A DNA stretch of 64,000 bases from Dipteronia dyeriana (GCA_032871835.1 CM065297.1:38813098-38877097); one strand, 5' to 3'. Shown: positions 35,490-46,343, numbered from the stretch's first letter. Notes: generated by a model from the letters alone, not told the origin. Numbers and translations are program-made.

Positions 35490-36560
35490 CCATTGGAGTC
35501 ATGTTTAGAAACATGCATATTTATTGGGTTTCCAAAAGGAACTAAAGGATATTATTTCTATAGTCCTTCAATTCTTCATGTATTTGTTTCGACAAATGCT
35601 AAATTTCTAGAAAAGGACTATATGAATAATTTTGTTCTTGAAAGTACAAATGTTCTGAATGAGCTTTCATGAGATACAATTCCACAAGATGTTTCACAAC
35701 CTAGCCCAATAATAAGTTCTGCACCATCACAAGATCAACAACCTACCATTCCTAATCGTAGTGGGAGGGTCAGTAGGCAACCCAAGAGATAGATCGATCA
35801 AGGGGAATCAGTGGAGAATCTCCAAGACGATGATGATCCCTACACATACAAGGATGCTATGGAGGATGTTGATTGTCATCATTGGCAAAAGACAATGCAA
35901 TCTGAAATTGAATCTAGTCTCTTGAAGACTTGCCTAAAGGGATAAAACCCATAGGGTGCAAGTGGGTATACAAGCGAAAGATAGGTAAGGATGGAAAGGT
36001 GAAAACCTTTAATGCTAGATTGATAGCAAAAGGTTATACACAGAAGGAAGGTATCGATTACGAGGAAACCTTCTCTCTTGTAGCCATGCTTAAATCCATT
36101 ACGATACTCTCATCTATTATGGCATCTCTAGACCTAGAGATTCGGCAAATGGATGTCAAGACTACTTTCCTTAATGGAAGTCTTGATGAAAGCATTTATA
36201 TGATACAACCACAAGGATTCATTGAAAAAGTCCAAGTGGAAAGGGTATGCAAGTTGCAAAGATCCATATATGGACTAAAACACGCATCCAAATTCTATGA
36301 CATAAAGTTTGGTCAAGCTATGAAAGGTTTTGGATTTATTCAAAACCCTGACGAACCTTGTGTATGCAAAAGGATTAAAGGCGACATGTTGGTTTTCCTA
36401 GTTCTATACATTGATGATGTACTACTCATCAGAAATGATGTAGGTGTATTGACATCAGGAAAAGAATGGTTAGCAAATTAATTTGATATGAAGGACTTAG
36501 GAGAAGCAAGTTATATTCTTAGTATCCAAGTTAGAAGGGATAGGAAGAATATAACGATTG
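35490..36560 (+). pseudogene. Copia pol remnant: integrase C-terminus and reverse transcriptase
   Basis: The frame opens with the integrase C-terminal motif FIGFPKGTKGYYFYSP (near 35513-35565) and continues through the linker (IPNRSGRVSRQP). From 35930 a 183-codon open stretch holds the RT: GCKWVYKRK, ARLIAKGYTQKEGIDYEE, QMDVKTTFLNGSLDE, LQRSIYGLKHASK and the catalytic YIDDVLL near 36408. A stop at 36480 cuts EWLAN from FDMKDLGEA, and similarity ends near 36560 at the border with T1. It resembles the C2 pol and has at least three stops plus one frameshift. Confidence 0.85.
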
Positions 36561-37249
36561 CTTGATCCCAAGCTCTGGCATGGTGCCGTTCCGATCTTCA
36601 CAGGTAATTTGACTGTCCCAAGTGACCTGACCTCTATTCCCCCAAATCCTCTTAATGGAGTATGGAAAGGCTGTAAATCTTTTCGGTCCAATCTTAGCTG
36701 GTCGTATACGGCCATGCTTAAGATGTCTGCTGAACTCCCATTATCTATTAAAATTCTTCAGACTTCCCTATGGCCAATCCAGGCACTTATAACCAAAGCG
36801 TCATTGGGTCAAACATCGACGCAGTGGGAATCTGCCTCTGTGAAGACTATCGGGTCCCATCATTCCTTTACCCTCTTCGGGTCTGGTTCAACCGAATTCA
36901 CGTTGAAGTTATTCTTGGCTTCTACTGCTTCTCGGACTTTCTAAGTCAGTTCTCGGTTGCTCCTCCCAGTAGAAGGTCCTTCAAAGATTGTATGTATTAC
37001 TTCATTGTTTTCAGGGCTGGCTCTTCGATTTTGACCAGGGTTGTGATCAGCCTTGGCTTTCTTGACTTCTGATCTCTCATCTTTTTTTAAGACTACATCC
37101 CGCAGGTGCCCTTCCTGAATAAGGATTTCTATGTAATCTCTAAGCTGAAAACACTTCGAAGTTTAATGCCCGGTCTCTTTATAAAACCTGCAATACTTGG
37201 TTGTATCTCTCCGTGCGAACTGTGACTGTCGCCGCGGTTCTTGTACCAT
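36561..37249 (-). pseudogene. T1 gypsy (Tat-type): gag zinc knuckle and protease remnant
   Basis: The minus strand starts directly after the G3 insertion and continues gag in frame. The zinc knuckle reads YCRFYKETGH-stop-TSKC (near 37170-37130), i.e. a CCHC with a stop between H and the last C. It is followed by the DYIEILIQEGHLRDVV block typical of Tat gag. The aspartic protease has LIDNGSSADILSMAVYDQL (near 36745-36690), where families have DTG or DNG. It then breaks off near 36561 against the copia fragment, so RT and integrase are lost. Confidence 0.8.
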
Positions 37250-38024
37250 TGATATGAACCTCACCAAGAGCAGTGAGACCCGGAACCAATATATGGTAAC
37301 GAATGATCGTTTTCTAATCAAGTTTTTAAACAAGAATATTATCGGACCGCGACCCGTTACCTATAAAGAGGTAAGAATCAACGGTATCAAGAAAGTTGTA
37401 GACGCCACACTCAAGAATAAGAAAGAAGGTGAGTGATAAGTCAAGGTTTGAACGCCACAAGGTAGAACCTTGATAAATTCACAAGTTCTATAAAGAACCA
37501 AAGAGAAAATTCTCTCAAATTTATTTCAATTCAAAATCTATTCTCAAATTACATCAATTGGTCCCTTTTATACTAAAAATATCTAAGACCTAAAAGGGAA
37601 TAAATATTAGGCAATTAATGCCTTACAATTATGAAAATAAATGCAAACAAATTTAGGAAATAAATAAATACTAAACTAGCAGCTATTGACTTGCTTCCTA
37701 ATTGGAAAGCTAAATCTGGAAACAAATCAGCCCCTTAATTTGGGAAACAAATCAACTATTATTCTTTGAAAATTAAAAGGAAATAAATCAGCCAAAGTTG
37801 ACTATTCTCCTAGCTTGTGCCACACGCCCAAGTCTTCCATATTCGGCCCAATCCATTGTCTTGATGACATTAATTAAGGCTTGGTCTTCATGTGAGCTGA
37901 ATTTGAACTTTAACAACCAGAATCAGCCCATAAATAAATGTTTCTTTGATCCTATTGCTTTCATGTAATTGGCCCAACTGGAATATGCAATGGATCCTTT
38001 GGTGACGCTTCTTGATTCTCATCA
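37250..38024 (-). mobile_element. Solo LTR, family G3, inserted in T1 gag; target duplication ACCAT
   Basis: The 775-bp copy of the unit at 3141-4094 has identical ends (TGATATG...TTCTCATCA) and perfect ACCAT duplications (37245-37249, 38025-38029). Removing the unit and one duplication joins the two gag parts in frame (EEKNMV followed by QEPRRQ), which proves insertion into a pre-existing T1 element. It is about 180 bp shorter than the first copy because of deletions between 37660 and 37870. Confidence 0.92.
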
Positions 38025-39478
38025 ACCATATTCTTCTCTTCCAGGATGACTAGAATTTCTTCTTGTTTCTTCCGAAGAGGGGTGTAATTGGTATATTCGC
38101 CACGGTATTTCTTTGTGGACCGTTCGGCGTTACGCCCATTACCCCCATCCTTATTTTTCTCCTTGCTGTTCCCTTTCTGTTTTTCTTTTTGATTCTGCCC
38201 CTTGGATTCAGTATTTCTTTGTTCGGGCTTTCCTCCATGCATATAGCTTCCTCCAGTAGCTAACTCTTCTTCCTCAGCCAGAGCGTATCCTCCCGCCATA
38301 TCCATCATGTCGGCATACGTTGTCAGCCGTGCTCTTCTCAAATCGAAGGATAATCGTCCATTCTGCAAGTTATTGGTGAAGGCAGCAATAATGGCTTCAT
38401 CATTAGCGCTGCCAATCTCTGATACTGCTTGGCCAAACCGGCCCAAGAATTTTTTTAACGACTCGTCCTTCCCCTGTTTTATTTGAGAGAGGTAGGCCAC
38501 CGACTTCTTTCTGTGAACGTTGCTCAGGAATTGCCTTGAGAAGCTCCTGCTCAACTCTCTGAAATTTCCGATGCTTGCCGGAGGTAGTCTTCCGAACCAT
38601 CTAGAGCCTGTGTCCCCAAGTGTTTGTGGAAAGTTGAGACACAATAGGGGCTCACTGCGGGCATATTGAGCCATGGCACTTTTGTAGCGCCTAACGTGCT
38701 TCTTTATATCTGTATCTTTTTTGAATTGTTCCACGTGCGGCATTCTGAATCTTTCTGGGAAAGGGGTCCGTAAAATTTCCCTGGTAAATGGACTGTCAGA
38801 GTCATCATCAGATAGATCATTATAACCGTAACATCTGACGAGTGCCTCCATCTGTCGCCTATTATTCTTTACTTCTCGAGTCAGGCTCTAGATTGTAATA
38901 TCTCTGTCCCCTACCGGGCTTCCCTGACGGTTGAGTCGTTTGGTGACTGTCATTCTTTCCTTAGATTCTTCACTCTGATGCCGGAACCCTCGTGTGACTC
39001 CATGATGATGTTTACGATGGTGTTGATCACTGTCTTCTGATGATGATCGTCCTCTGCGCTGATCGTATTTACGATGTCTGGTACGTACTGTTTGATTACG
39101 ATCCAGCTTTTGGTGATTCTCCTCCCCTAGTGTTTTCTGTCCAACCGGATTGATCGGGGAAGAGTTTCTTCTGGTTTCTGGCATAGTTATTCCAGGTCCT
39201 ACCACCATTGAACGGAGCCTTACAGGTGGATGATTGGGAGTATGCGCTCCTGCGGCCAGTAGGTCAATCCCTTCCTTTGTTGCGTCCGTCACTAATTGTT
39301 GCAGGGCCGCTTGGAAACGCAACGTAAGATCTCTGCCGGTTGGAGGAACTTGCTGGATCCCTGTCAGGTGCGCAGGTTGATTTTCTGTGTTTGCTGCAGG
39401 ATTTTGTGACGTATTGCCAGTATGGAAATAGCCTGGTGATCTTTGGCCGTTCCCCGAACTACTTATGCTTCCAGCCAT
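38025..39478 (-). pseudogene. T1 gypsy (Tat-type) gag, N-terminal and capsid part
   Basis: Starting at ATG 39478 (MAGSISSSGNGQRSP), the frame runs about 196 codons through a charged, Arg/Ser/His-rich region to an in-frame TAG at 38888-38890. It then continues in the same frame to the G3 insertion. The second half is a retrotransposon gag capsid domain: RTPFPERFRMPHVEQF, then SRWFGRLPPASIGNF and LSQIKQGKDESLKKFLGRF. It is one nonsense codon and one insertion away from an open gag, so it is better preserved than most coding remnants here. Pol is missing apart from the protease fragment at 36561-37249. Confidence 0.85.
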
Positions 39479-39507
39479 TGCTTTCTAACAAGTTTGAAGG
39501 TTCAAGC

Positions 39508-39524
39508 CCCTTCTTCTAGCGCCA
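39508..39524 (-). other. Primer binding site of T1 gypsy
   Basis: The minus strand reads TGGCGCTAGAAGAAGGGG two bases after the LTR end GTCAACA. TGGCGC is the usual start of gypsy primer sites in plants. I do not assign the tRNA. Confidence 0.7.
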
Positions 39525-39526
39525 AT

Positions 39527-40374
39527 TGTTGACGTCATTTTCTGGATTATGCCAGAAAAGCCAACAAGGACTGGATTTTGGCTATTGATTCAAAGAGAAA
39601 GAGATGCAGAGATAGTAAAAAAGACAAGGTTTACGTGGTAAAACTCCGATGGTCTGAGAAACATCCACGGGTGGTTGAAAGATCAACCAAGCCAAAATCC
39701 ACTAAGAGAATAAGATGTTTTTACAAGCTCTCGATCTCTCTTTTTCTCTCTGTATTATTTATGATTACTGTATGCTATATTGTCGATATATTTTCGAGCC
39801 AGATTATGGGTCTATTTATATGCTTATAGAACCATAATCTGCTTTGTACAAGTAATACAAGATATTTGTATTTAATTATGATTTGGTTACTTGTTTGAGG
39901 TTGATTTGTCTTCTTTCCGGTTTCGGAGTCTCTTTATGGAAATTGAGTGGGATTCTAGTAGCGTAGTTCAATTTGACTTGTTTTCTTATAAGAATGTAGT
40001 CTTCGAAAAGGAATCAAGTTGTTTCCTGATTGGGGAACTCTTCTAACTCAAATGTCCATTATTTGGGATTCCTTCATGAAGAATATTTTTACGTATTTAA
40101 TGACTTAACCCGTACGATAAGTTCTTATTCGGGTTGTATTTACTCCCGACTAAGACTGTTACTTGATGGTCCCGAGTAGTGCCGTTTGAGCCCGAGTGAA
40201 TGCGTTGTTTTAGCCAGTCCCGAGTAGGTCTTTATTCGGTATATGCTTACTCGGGCTTGCTCCTCTTTAATGATGCCTTGTAGGATATTTCCCGGATGTC
40301 CATCTAAGCATACACCTGGCTATTTTTTCCTTCCTGTCAATGACGTGTATGCTTGGTAAAATTTACATACAACA
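39527..40374 (-). mobile_element. 5' LTR of T1 gypsy
   Basis: The 848-bp LTR starts TGTTGTATGTAAA on the minus strand at 40374 and ends GACGTCAACA at 39527. It carries the GTGGATGTTT...ACCACGTAAA module (39630-39672). It is similar in layout to the solo LTR at 46820-47686 (start TGTTATATGTA). The right flank ACATTAGTAAAAGAATG continues a copia RT sequence, so T1 inserted in a copia element. The left partner of the target duplication is lost with the 3' half of T1. Confidence 0.75.
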
Positions 40375-40953
40375 ACATTAGTAAAAGAATGATTAGCAAA
40401 ACTACTTGATATGAAAGACTTAGGAGAGGCAATTTATATTGTTGATATCCAAGTAATAAGGGTTAGAAAGAATAGAACTTTTTCATTATCTCAAACTTCA
40501 TACATAGATAAAATCTTGTCTAAGTTTTCCATGCAAGATTCCAAGAAAGGTATGTTACCTTTCAGACATGGAATCAAACTTTCTAAGAAACAAGTTCTTA
40601 AGAATGAGCATGTAGAGCAATTCATGAGTAGGGCTCCATATGCCTCTGTAGTTGGAAGTCTCATGTATGTAATGCTCTGCACTAGACCATATATTTGTTT
40701 TGTTGTTGGCATAGTTAGTAGGTTTCAATCAAAACCTGGTCCTGATCAGTGGACGACAGTTAAGCGTAAAGAACGAGAGTTCATATGCTTGCATACTCTG
40801 GAAGGGATTTAATTCCTGTTGGGTATACATATTCTGATTTCCAGTCAGATTCTGACTCTAGGAGATTCACATCAGCATCTGTATTTACTCTTGGAAGAGA
40901 CGCAATCATATAAAAGAGTATCAAACAATCCTACATTGTTGATTCCATTTTGG
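40375..40953 (+). pseudogene. Copia pol remnant: end of RT and RNase H
   Basis: It opens at VKEWLAK and continues LLDMKDLGEAIYIVDIQV, SQTSYIDKILSKF, RAPYASVVGSLMYVM and RPYICFVVG, then RNase H (GYTYSDFQSDSDSRRF, TLGRDAI). A frameshift near 40800 separates the two parts, and a stop follows in RNase H. The first 80 bp overlap in content with the end of the fragment at 36481-36560 at roughly 80% similarity, so the two are not halves of one gene. The sequence jumps into a C2 LTR near 40953. Confidence 0.8.
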
Positions 40954-42258
40954 ATTTCGGAATCCAAAAGTTTTAAAAAGGTAGGGTCATGTTTGATCAA
41001 GACATGTGGTAACTCTTTAAATATCTGGATTGGGCGGCCAAGGATGTGGGAATCCTTAGATGGCTCTAATGGGGTCCGATTAGCATTCCATTATTACATT
41101 AAGAATTTAATTTGCAAATTTTAATTAAAATTGACTGTTAAATTATATTAATGTATTAATTTAAGGCATGTAGACTTGTTTCTTTTTTTTAGTAAAAATG
41201 GGTTTAGTTCACATGTGGATTTTTATTAAAGTCCAATGGATTTAATAAATGGAAGAAATAATATATTTGTCTATAGATTAGGCTTGGGTGGCAAGGCTAA
41301 GATTACTAGCCTAAAATATTGGTTTTATTTTATTATTTAGTCAAAAGGAAATTAATTAATTTATTATTTATTTAAAAGTCAAAATCTTTTTCTAACTAGG
41401 AGAAGGTCTCTTAGTGTCATACTATTATTGGTAGTATAATAAGTATCAAAGACTTTATTTGATAAGTAGATAAATAAAAGGAATTTATTTATATAGTCGA
41501 ATTAGGAATGATTGATATCTATCAAAACTCTAATTGACAATTGGTCAAATTATAAAGTTTTTGATAAAGTCACAATTTAATTCATTTTCAATAACTTGTT
41601 AATCGATAATACACTAATGAGTATGGATATGATTAAATTCTAAAGTTCATATGAGTTTTGGTGAAACACAAATCTTCCATGTGTGAGGATTTACGGCCAC
41701 CTATATGCACACCTATCAAGAATTCGGCCAAGGCTAATGTTTTGGAGAGAGTTTTTTTTTTATTTGCTTTATTTGCTTGATAAAAAAAAACTCTAACTCA
41801 AGAAAAGGTGTGTGAGAATTAGACCAAGGGAAGAAGAAGAAAGAGAGCGTTTGGTTTTCGATAGTGTACTAGTAGCTTTTATATCAAAAGGCTTTGTGCA
41901 CAACATTGAATCGGGTTCACACGAGTTTCGATCAAAAGATTGAGAATTCAAAAGTGACCAAACGTTCTTTGTTTTCTCTAGGAGGGTTATTGTAACTAAC
42001 AAAAAAAAGGTTTTATTTTTCCATCCTCAGATACACAATTCAAAAATAGGGAGCCCACACTCCTAGGTGATTTACGTTCATAATTGGATTTGAAGATCTT
42101 ATGGATTCAATTCGATACAACATCAATCGTCACGTGTAAAAGGTACAATACATTTTATTATATGTTAATTAATCAAGGGTTAAAATCCACTCTTTTGCAA
42201 CAAAATTTTTGAAATATACCAATCAATTTTTCACTTCTATTGCATGTTTTTTCCTACA
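40954..42258 (+). mobile_element. C2 3' LTR, 5'-truncated, plus strand
   Basis: It joins the RNase H remnant in mid-LTR (GGAATCCAAAAGTTTT region, compare 9425-9450 on the other strand) and ends with the family terminus TTTTTTCCTACA at 42258. Loss of the pol end and the U3 start indicates an internal deletion of the parent element. Downstream is non-retroelement sequence. Confidence 0.7.
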
Positions 42259-42744
42259 ATCTTGAGGTCCTCCTCCTTGCTAAGTGCTTCCTTCTTTTCC
42301 TCTAAAGCTCTTGTCTTCCATTCCACTTCCATTAGCAACTTCCTTGTTTTCCTTACATATTCTTCTTCAAATTTCTCTGATAGTTTTGCAAGTTTTTTCA
42401 AATATTTTGTTGTAGAATTTTCTCCACTTCAGGCTCTCGACTTGTTTTCCCAATTCCTTGTTGGTAGAAGAGAACTCTTGTACCTTCTTTCTAAGAAAAT
42501 CATTCTCCACCTTGAGTAATTTCAATTCAAGCATAGGCTTCTTGTTTTCCTTTTCAACCTTGTCAACTTTCTCAAGTACTTGTTGATCAAAAACCATCTT
42601 TTCAACTTTTATCACTTCGTCTTGAAGTAATTCCTTTTCTTGCTCATTCCTTTTCACCTCCTCTTGTTGTACTTGGTTCTTTTGTTGATTTAGAGAATAT
42701 CGTGGATTATCGGATGGTAAGCTTAAGTCCTCTTTAATGATCAT
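42259..42744 (-). pseudogene. Truncated coiled-coil coding fragment, unknown gene
   Basis: From 42744 the minus strand encodes about 125 residues starting MIIKEDLSLPSDNP, then a nearly uninterrupted Glu/Lys/Leu heptad stretch (about residues 25-105). One frameshift near 42410 moves the continuing coiled coil into another frame (KLSEKFEEEYVRKTRK), which stays open to 42259 where the C2 LTR abuts. The extended helix with a single shift suggests a once-real gene cut by the retroelement. I do not recognise the family, and a retroelement gag coiled coil is also possible. It is transcribed toward the LTR, in the same direction as the monooxygenase gene upstream. Confidence 0.45.
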
Positions 42745-43328
42745 TTTGACAATGTTGTTCGATATCCACTACTCTGGATAGATTGATTTATTAGATTAGT
42801 TCATATTTGTTTACATTTGGTTGAGGCTTGCATGTCTAGATTAATGTTTTAAGATCTGTACATCGGCCCCTCTGCTTTTGCTTTTCTTTTCCCGCTCTTG
42901 TTCTTCTTCTTGTTTTTAGAATTTTTTTTTAAAATTTATATATATTGTTTAACATTAGGTTTTTTTAGCCTATGATCGTATGTGATGCTTTTTCCCTTTA
43001 GATCAGCTCGATTTTACACATAAAATAAAGAAAATTAATAGTATTTATAATAATAGATTAAAAAGGCCACACTATATTTGAATTATAAAATTATAAAAGA
43101 ATAAAGCTCTTAGAAGTACTTGTAACCAAAAGTTACAAACAAATCAAAGGCATGCATTTGCCTGAAAAACATATAATTAATGCTTAGTATTTGAATTACA
43201 CTTTTGGGCAAAATGATTACGTTTGTTTGAACGTAATCTCATATTGCTTGTATTTTTGTTTTTGTCTTAAAGAATGGAAATATATATATGAGATGAATGA
43301 TTGGTGTGGTCCAAAGAGAGAGAGGCTT
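42745..43328 (-). other. 3' flank of the monooxygenase gene, no other gene seen
   Basis: AT-rich sequence. The part nearest 43328 should contain the 3' UTR of the monooxygenase. I see no canonical AATAAA on the minus strand here. No repeat family of the window matches it. Confidence 0.5.
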
Positions 43329-46009
43329 TTACAGAGTACTAAAGGCTTGAGATTTTTGTTGAGTGAAATGAGGGCTTTGGTGAGCTTCTTGAAGCAGTTG
43401 ATGATCATCCCATGAATCACGATATGATTCCAGGTTGGCATCTGCATTCACCAAGGCTGTTAAGCACAGCCCTTTCCTCCACTCTTCCAAATGTGGGAAT
43501 CCTATATGATCTCCATATTTATCACAGTACTGAACAAAACAAGGTTAATTAATTAGTATCTAAAATGATAAGATAAAGATAAATCACAAAACATGTATTA
43601 GCTAGTACAGTACCTCAAAACTAGCGATATCGTGGGTGTTTGGCTTAGGAAGCCCAGCGGCATCCCTCGAGTGATAAAAGTCCTTGATGGACTGCATCAT
43701 ATCATCCCATGATGGTAGTGCTGTTTTCTCAGAGAGCAGTTGAGCTATCCATTTTGCTTGAGACTCAAAGAAAGGGAACCCTATCAGCTGCATGCATGTT
43801 TAGAGATGACATGCCAGACTTAATTAGATATATAATAGGAGAATAATTCTCTATTCAGGTTTAGTCCTGAAGTTTTTTATCATGTCCTACGGATTATCAC
43901 ATGTGATAATTCGAATAATTTGATGTGATAATTAATACTTGGGACTGTACAAAAATCTTAAGATCGGACCAAACTAGAGACGGATTATATAATAAGAAAT
44001 ATATATTTACAGAGTCAGAGTGATTGATATACCTTTCTAGGAATGCCAACAAAAGAGAGAGAAGGAGCAAGTGATGGAGGGAAGGTGTGTTCATAGAGAG
44101 GTCCCACTCTGTCATCATCCACAACTACTATTCCTTTGGTGTCAAGAAATGGGAATGAATACGAATACCTACACATTTACACATACACACCCATCTAAAA
44201 CCATTTATTCAAAACATAAAATAATTTCTATATATCTCACTCTGTTAGCTGGATTGTTTTGTTTTAATAAAAAGGGTACCCAGTGCAGTATAAAATAGTG
44301 TCTGCAATGACCCAAGAACCATCTACGAATGTAACCCGTCCATCTTCTCCAAGAGATTCTATCTGCAAAAACATAAAACTCATCACAGTTAAATATTGTT
44401 TACAGGTCCTTCTCTAGTTAGGACAAGAGTTAAAGTTTTTAGTAAGGTCCCAAAGATTACCATATGTGATAATTAATTAAATATTAAATTAAATATAATT
44501 TTGAGACCACATTAAAAACTAAGATATAGTTCTTAGAGAATTATTATATTATTTATTAATTGAAAAAGAAATTATAGTAAGTTAGTGGGTACCTGTGGTC
44601 GAAGATGCAAGTTGTGATGTTTGGAAATGACTTTAGATAAACCCTCTGTAATGTCAAGGGACTTGGAACTAAGATGGACCTCCTTTGCCATTTCCACAAG
44701 CTCTATCGATATATCTTGTCCACTTATTGAGTTTCCAACCACCACCACTACCTGTATTAACAATTATTCATCATATATATATCGAAATTACAAAAAATAA
44801 TCAAAAAAAAAATTATTGATTTATTATTTTTAGTCTTAAATTTATATGTTATTATATTTATCACTTTTAGGTTTGAATAATCAAGATTGTCCTCCATTTT
44901 GTCATTACTTCACTCACTCAAAAATTTAGAAATTAACTAACTAGCATGTAACTTGATAATCATTGACATGTAAGTTGAAAGTCAATTGACATAAAATTTA
45001 GAACGTAACAGACATATAACTTGAAAAATCGATTTATGTGTAAATTAGAATCAAATGACATGTAATAAAGTTACAAGTAAGTCTAAAGTTAATTTTGTCT
45101 AAAAATTGTCAAAAATGACAAAAACAATAAATTATAAACCAGTGACTAAAAACAATAAACTAGTAATTTTTTTTTGACTCTATGAATTCGCCCCTAAATA
45201 TATATATATATATATATTCTCTTCATTTAAATGCAACAGATTGATTATCTAATAGAAAGAATTAATTAATTAATTAATTACCTCATCACGAAATGGTTGT
45301 GGAGTCCTGTAAATGTGACTGTGCATTTGCTTCCTTTTCCATGCATCCATTCCTGAACATCAAATAAAGATTAATTGACTGTATTTTGAGCCCATGCATC
45401 ATCCATCCACAGAGACAAGAGAGGAAGAAGAAAAATATAAATACCTTTAATAGAAGGCAATCTAGGGTGAGAGTAGTGACCAGTAGCCACAACAACAGCA
45501 TCAAACACCTCTTCAACAACTTTCTCATCAGCCTTGTAATTTGGTTTGCTTCTCACAACCCATTTGAGATCTTTACCAAACTCACCATAATCCAACATCC
45601 CCACATATTCAACTCTAGTCTTAAACCTAATCATCTCTCTCAAACCAAACCACTCACTAAAATCTTTGAGATACAACCACAGCTCCTTGTGCCCAGGAAA
45701 CCTCCTCATATCTCTGTTCCTTTTCACCACAAATGGGAAATCAGTGAACCCCATTATCTCTCTCGGAGACGTCAGCCTCAATGACTCATAAATGCTGCTA
45801 TGCACCTTCACAATATTGTCCTTCACTAAAGGATCTTCATCTTCAACATTAGGACTATACAGCCACTGCCCACCAACATCATGGTTTTGTTCCAAAACCA
45901 CCACACCGTGACCTTCCTTTCTCAGCTCCCTTGCCACCACCAGCCCAGATGGTCCCGCACCAATCACGCACACGTTCCTCGATCGGATTAGCTGGTGATC
46001 AGAAACCAT
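43329..46009 (-). CDS. Flavin-containing monooxygenase, plant FMO GS-OX-like type (7 exons)
   Basis: Exons on the minus strand: 46009-45445, 45352-45282, 44751-44593, 44362-44280, 44168-44033, 43787-43614 and 43529-43329 (stop TAA). All six introns are GT-AG. The joined frame is 1389 nt, 462 residues, matching the family length of about 460. Visible motifs: FAD-binding GAGPSG at residues 17-22, with acidic E40 and GG 46-47 after it; ATGHYSHP at 175-182; the FMO signature region ending KQMHSHIY at 196-203; the NADPH-binding GNSISG at 218-223; YCTGYSYSFPFL at 290-301. FMOs use FAD, NADPH and oxygen to oxygenate nucleophilic S or N atoms. In Brassicaceae, GS-OX members S-oxygenate methylthioalkyl glucosinolates, but outside that family the substrate is unknown, so none is assigned. 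The start is the first ATG after a TATA box. The NADPH motif differs from the commoner GNFASG form. The frame is intact and this is the only host gene I trust here. Confidence 0.93.
43850..43985. repeat. Inverted-repeat (MITE-like) element in intron 5
   Basis: The ends ATTCTCTATTCAGGTTTAGT and, in reverse complement, GTCTCTAGTTTGGTCCGA are imperfectly complementary. The centre holds ATCACATGTGATAATT. It resembles the element in intron 3. No target duplication is clear. Confidence 0.4.
44410..44543. repeat. Inverted-repeat (MITE-like) element in intron 3
   Basis: The left end TTCTCTAGTTAGGACAAGAG and the reverse complement of the right end, TTCTCTAAGAACTATATCTT, followed by GTTTTTA..GGTC in both, form an imperfect stem. 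The centre CATATGTGATAATTAATT resembles that of the intron 5 element. Confidence 0.4.
44801..45178. repeat. MITE-like inverted repeat in intron 2
   Basis: The 35-bp ends are about 85% complementary: the left starts TCAAAAAAAAAATTATTGAT, and the right in reverse complement starts TCAAAAAAAAATTACTAGTT. Both continue to TTTTTAGTC. Total length is about 378 bp of the 530-bp intron. No coding content is present, and no clear target duplication is visible. Confidence 0.55.
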
Positions 46010-46066
46010 GGCGATTGATGGAGAAAATGTGTTGTGTGAATGTAATTTGTGTTATGGGGTGGAGGG

Positions 46067-46074
46067 TTTATATA
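46067..46074 (-). promoter_or_regulatory. TATA box of the monooxygenase gene
   Basis: TATATAAA on the minus strand lies about 58 bp upstream of the start codon, predicting a short 5' UTR of roughly 25-35 nt. It is the best core promoter match in the upstream region. Confidence 0.75.
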
Positions 46075-46177
46075 GTTGAAATTTTTGTCACGCAAACACA
46101 TATAGTTTATGATAAAAAGAAGAGAAATATAATATAATGATGTTGGAATGGGTCCGCTTTGCTATAGCTGGGAGACA

Positions 46178-46183
46178 CACGTG
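46178..46183. promoter_or_regulatory. G-box CACGTG upstream of the monooxygenase
   Basis: A palindromic CACGTG within ACACGTGA lies about 170 bp upstream of the start codon. It is a common binding core for plant bZIP and bHLH factors. Function is inferred from sequence and position only. Confidence 0.5.
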
Positions 46184-46283
46184 ATAATAAAAAATCATGG
46201 CCTTTTTTGGCTTTGTCTACTTTGAACTCGCACTTATATAACTCATTGTAACGTTTTTCAATGCAGTAAACCTTGTATCTATA

Positions 46284-46333
46284 ATGGCAAGCTATTAAAA
46301 TAAGTTAGATGGCAAGCTATTAAAATAAGTTAG
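46284..46333. repeat. 25-bp tandem repeat, two units, in the monooxygenase upstream region
   Basis: ATGGCAAGCTATTAAAATAA plus GTTAG occurs twice without mismatch (46284-46308, 46309-46333), ending next to the MITE target duplication. Confidence 0.9.
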
Positions 46334-46343
46334 TTAATCTCAA

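Noticed and set aside
45386..45784. 132-residue plus-strand open frame
   Set aside because: Antisense to exon 1 of the monooxygenase, which has clear family motifs.
45371..46009. Taking the 212-residue frame as a complete single-exon gene
   Set aside because: After residue 188 the frame reads through intron 1. A GT donor at 45444 and an AG acceptor at 45353 join it in frame to the FMO signature in exon 2.
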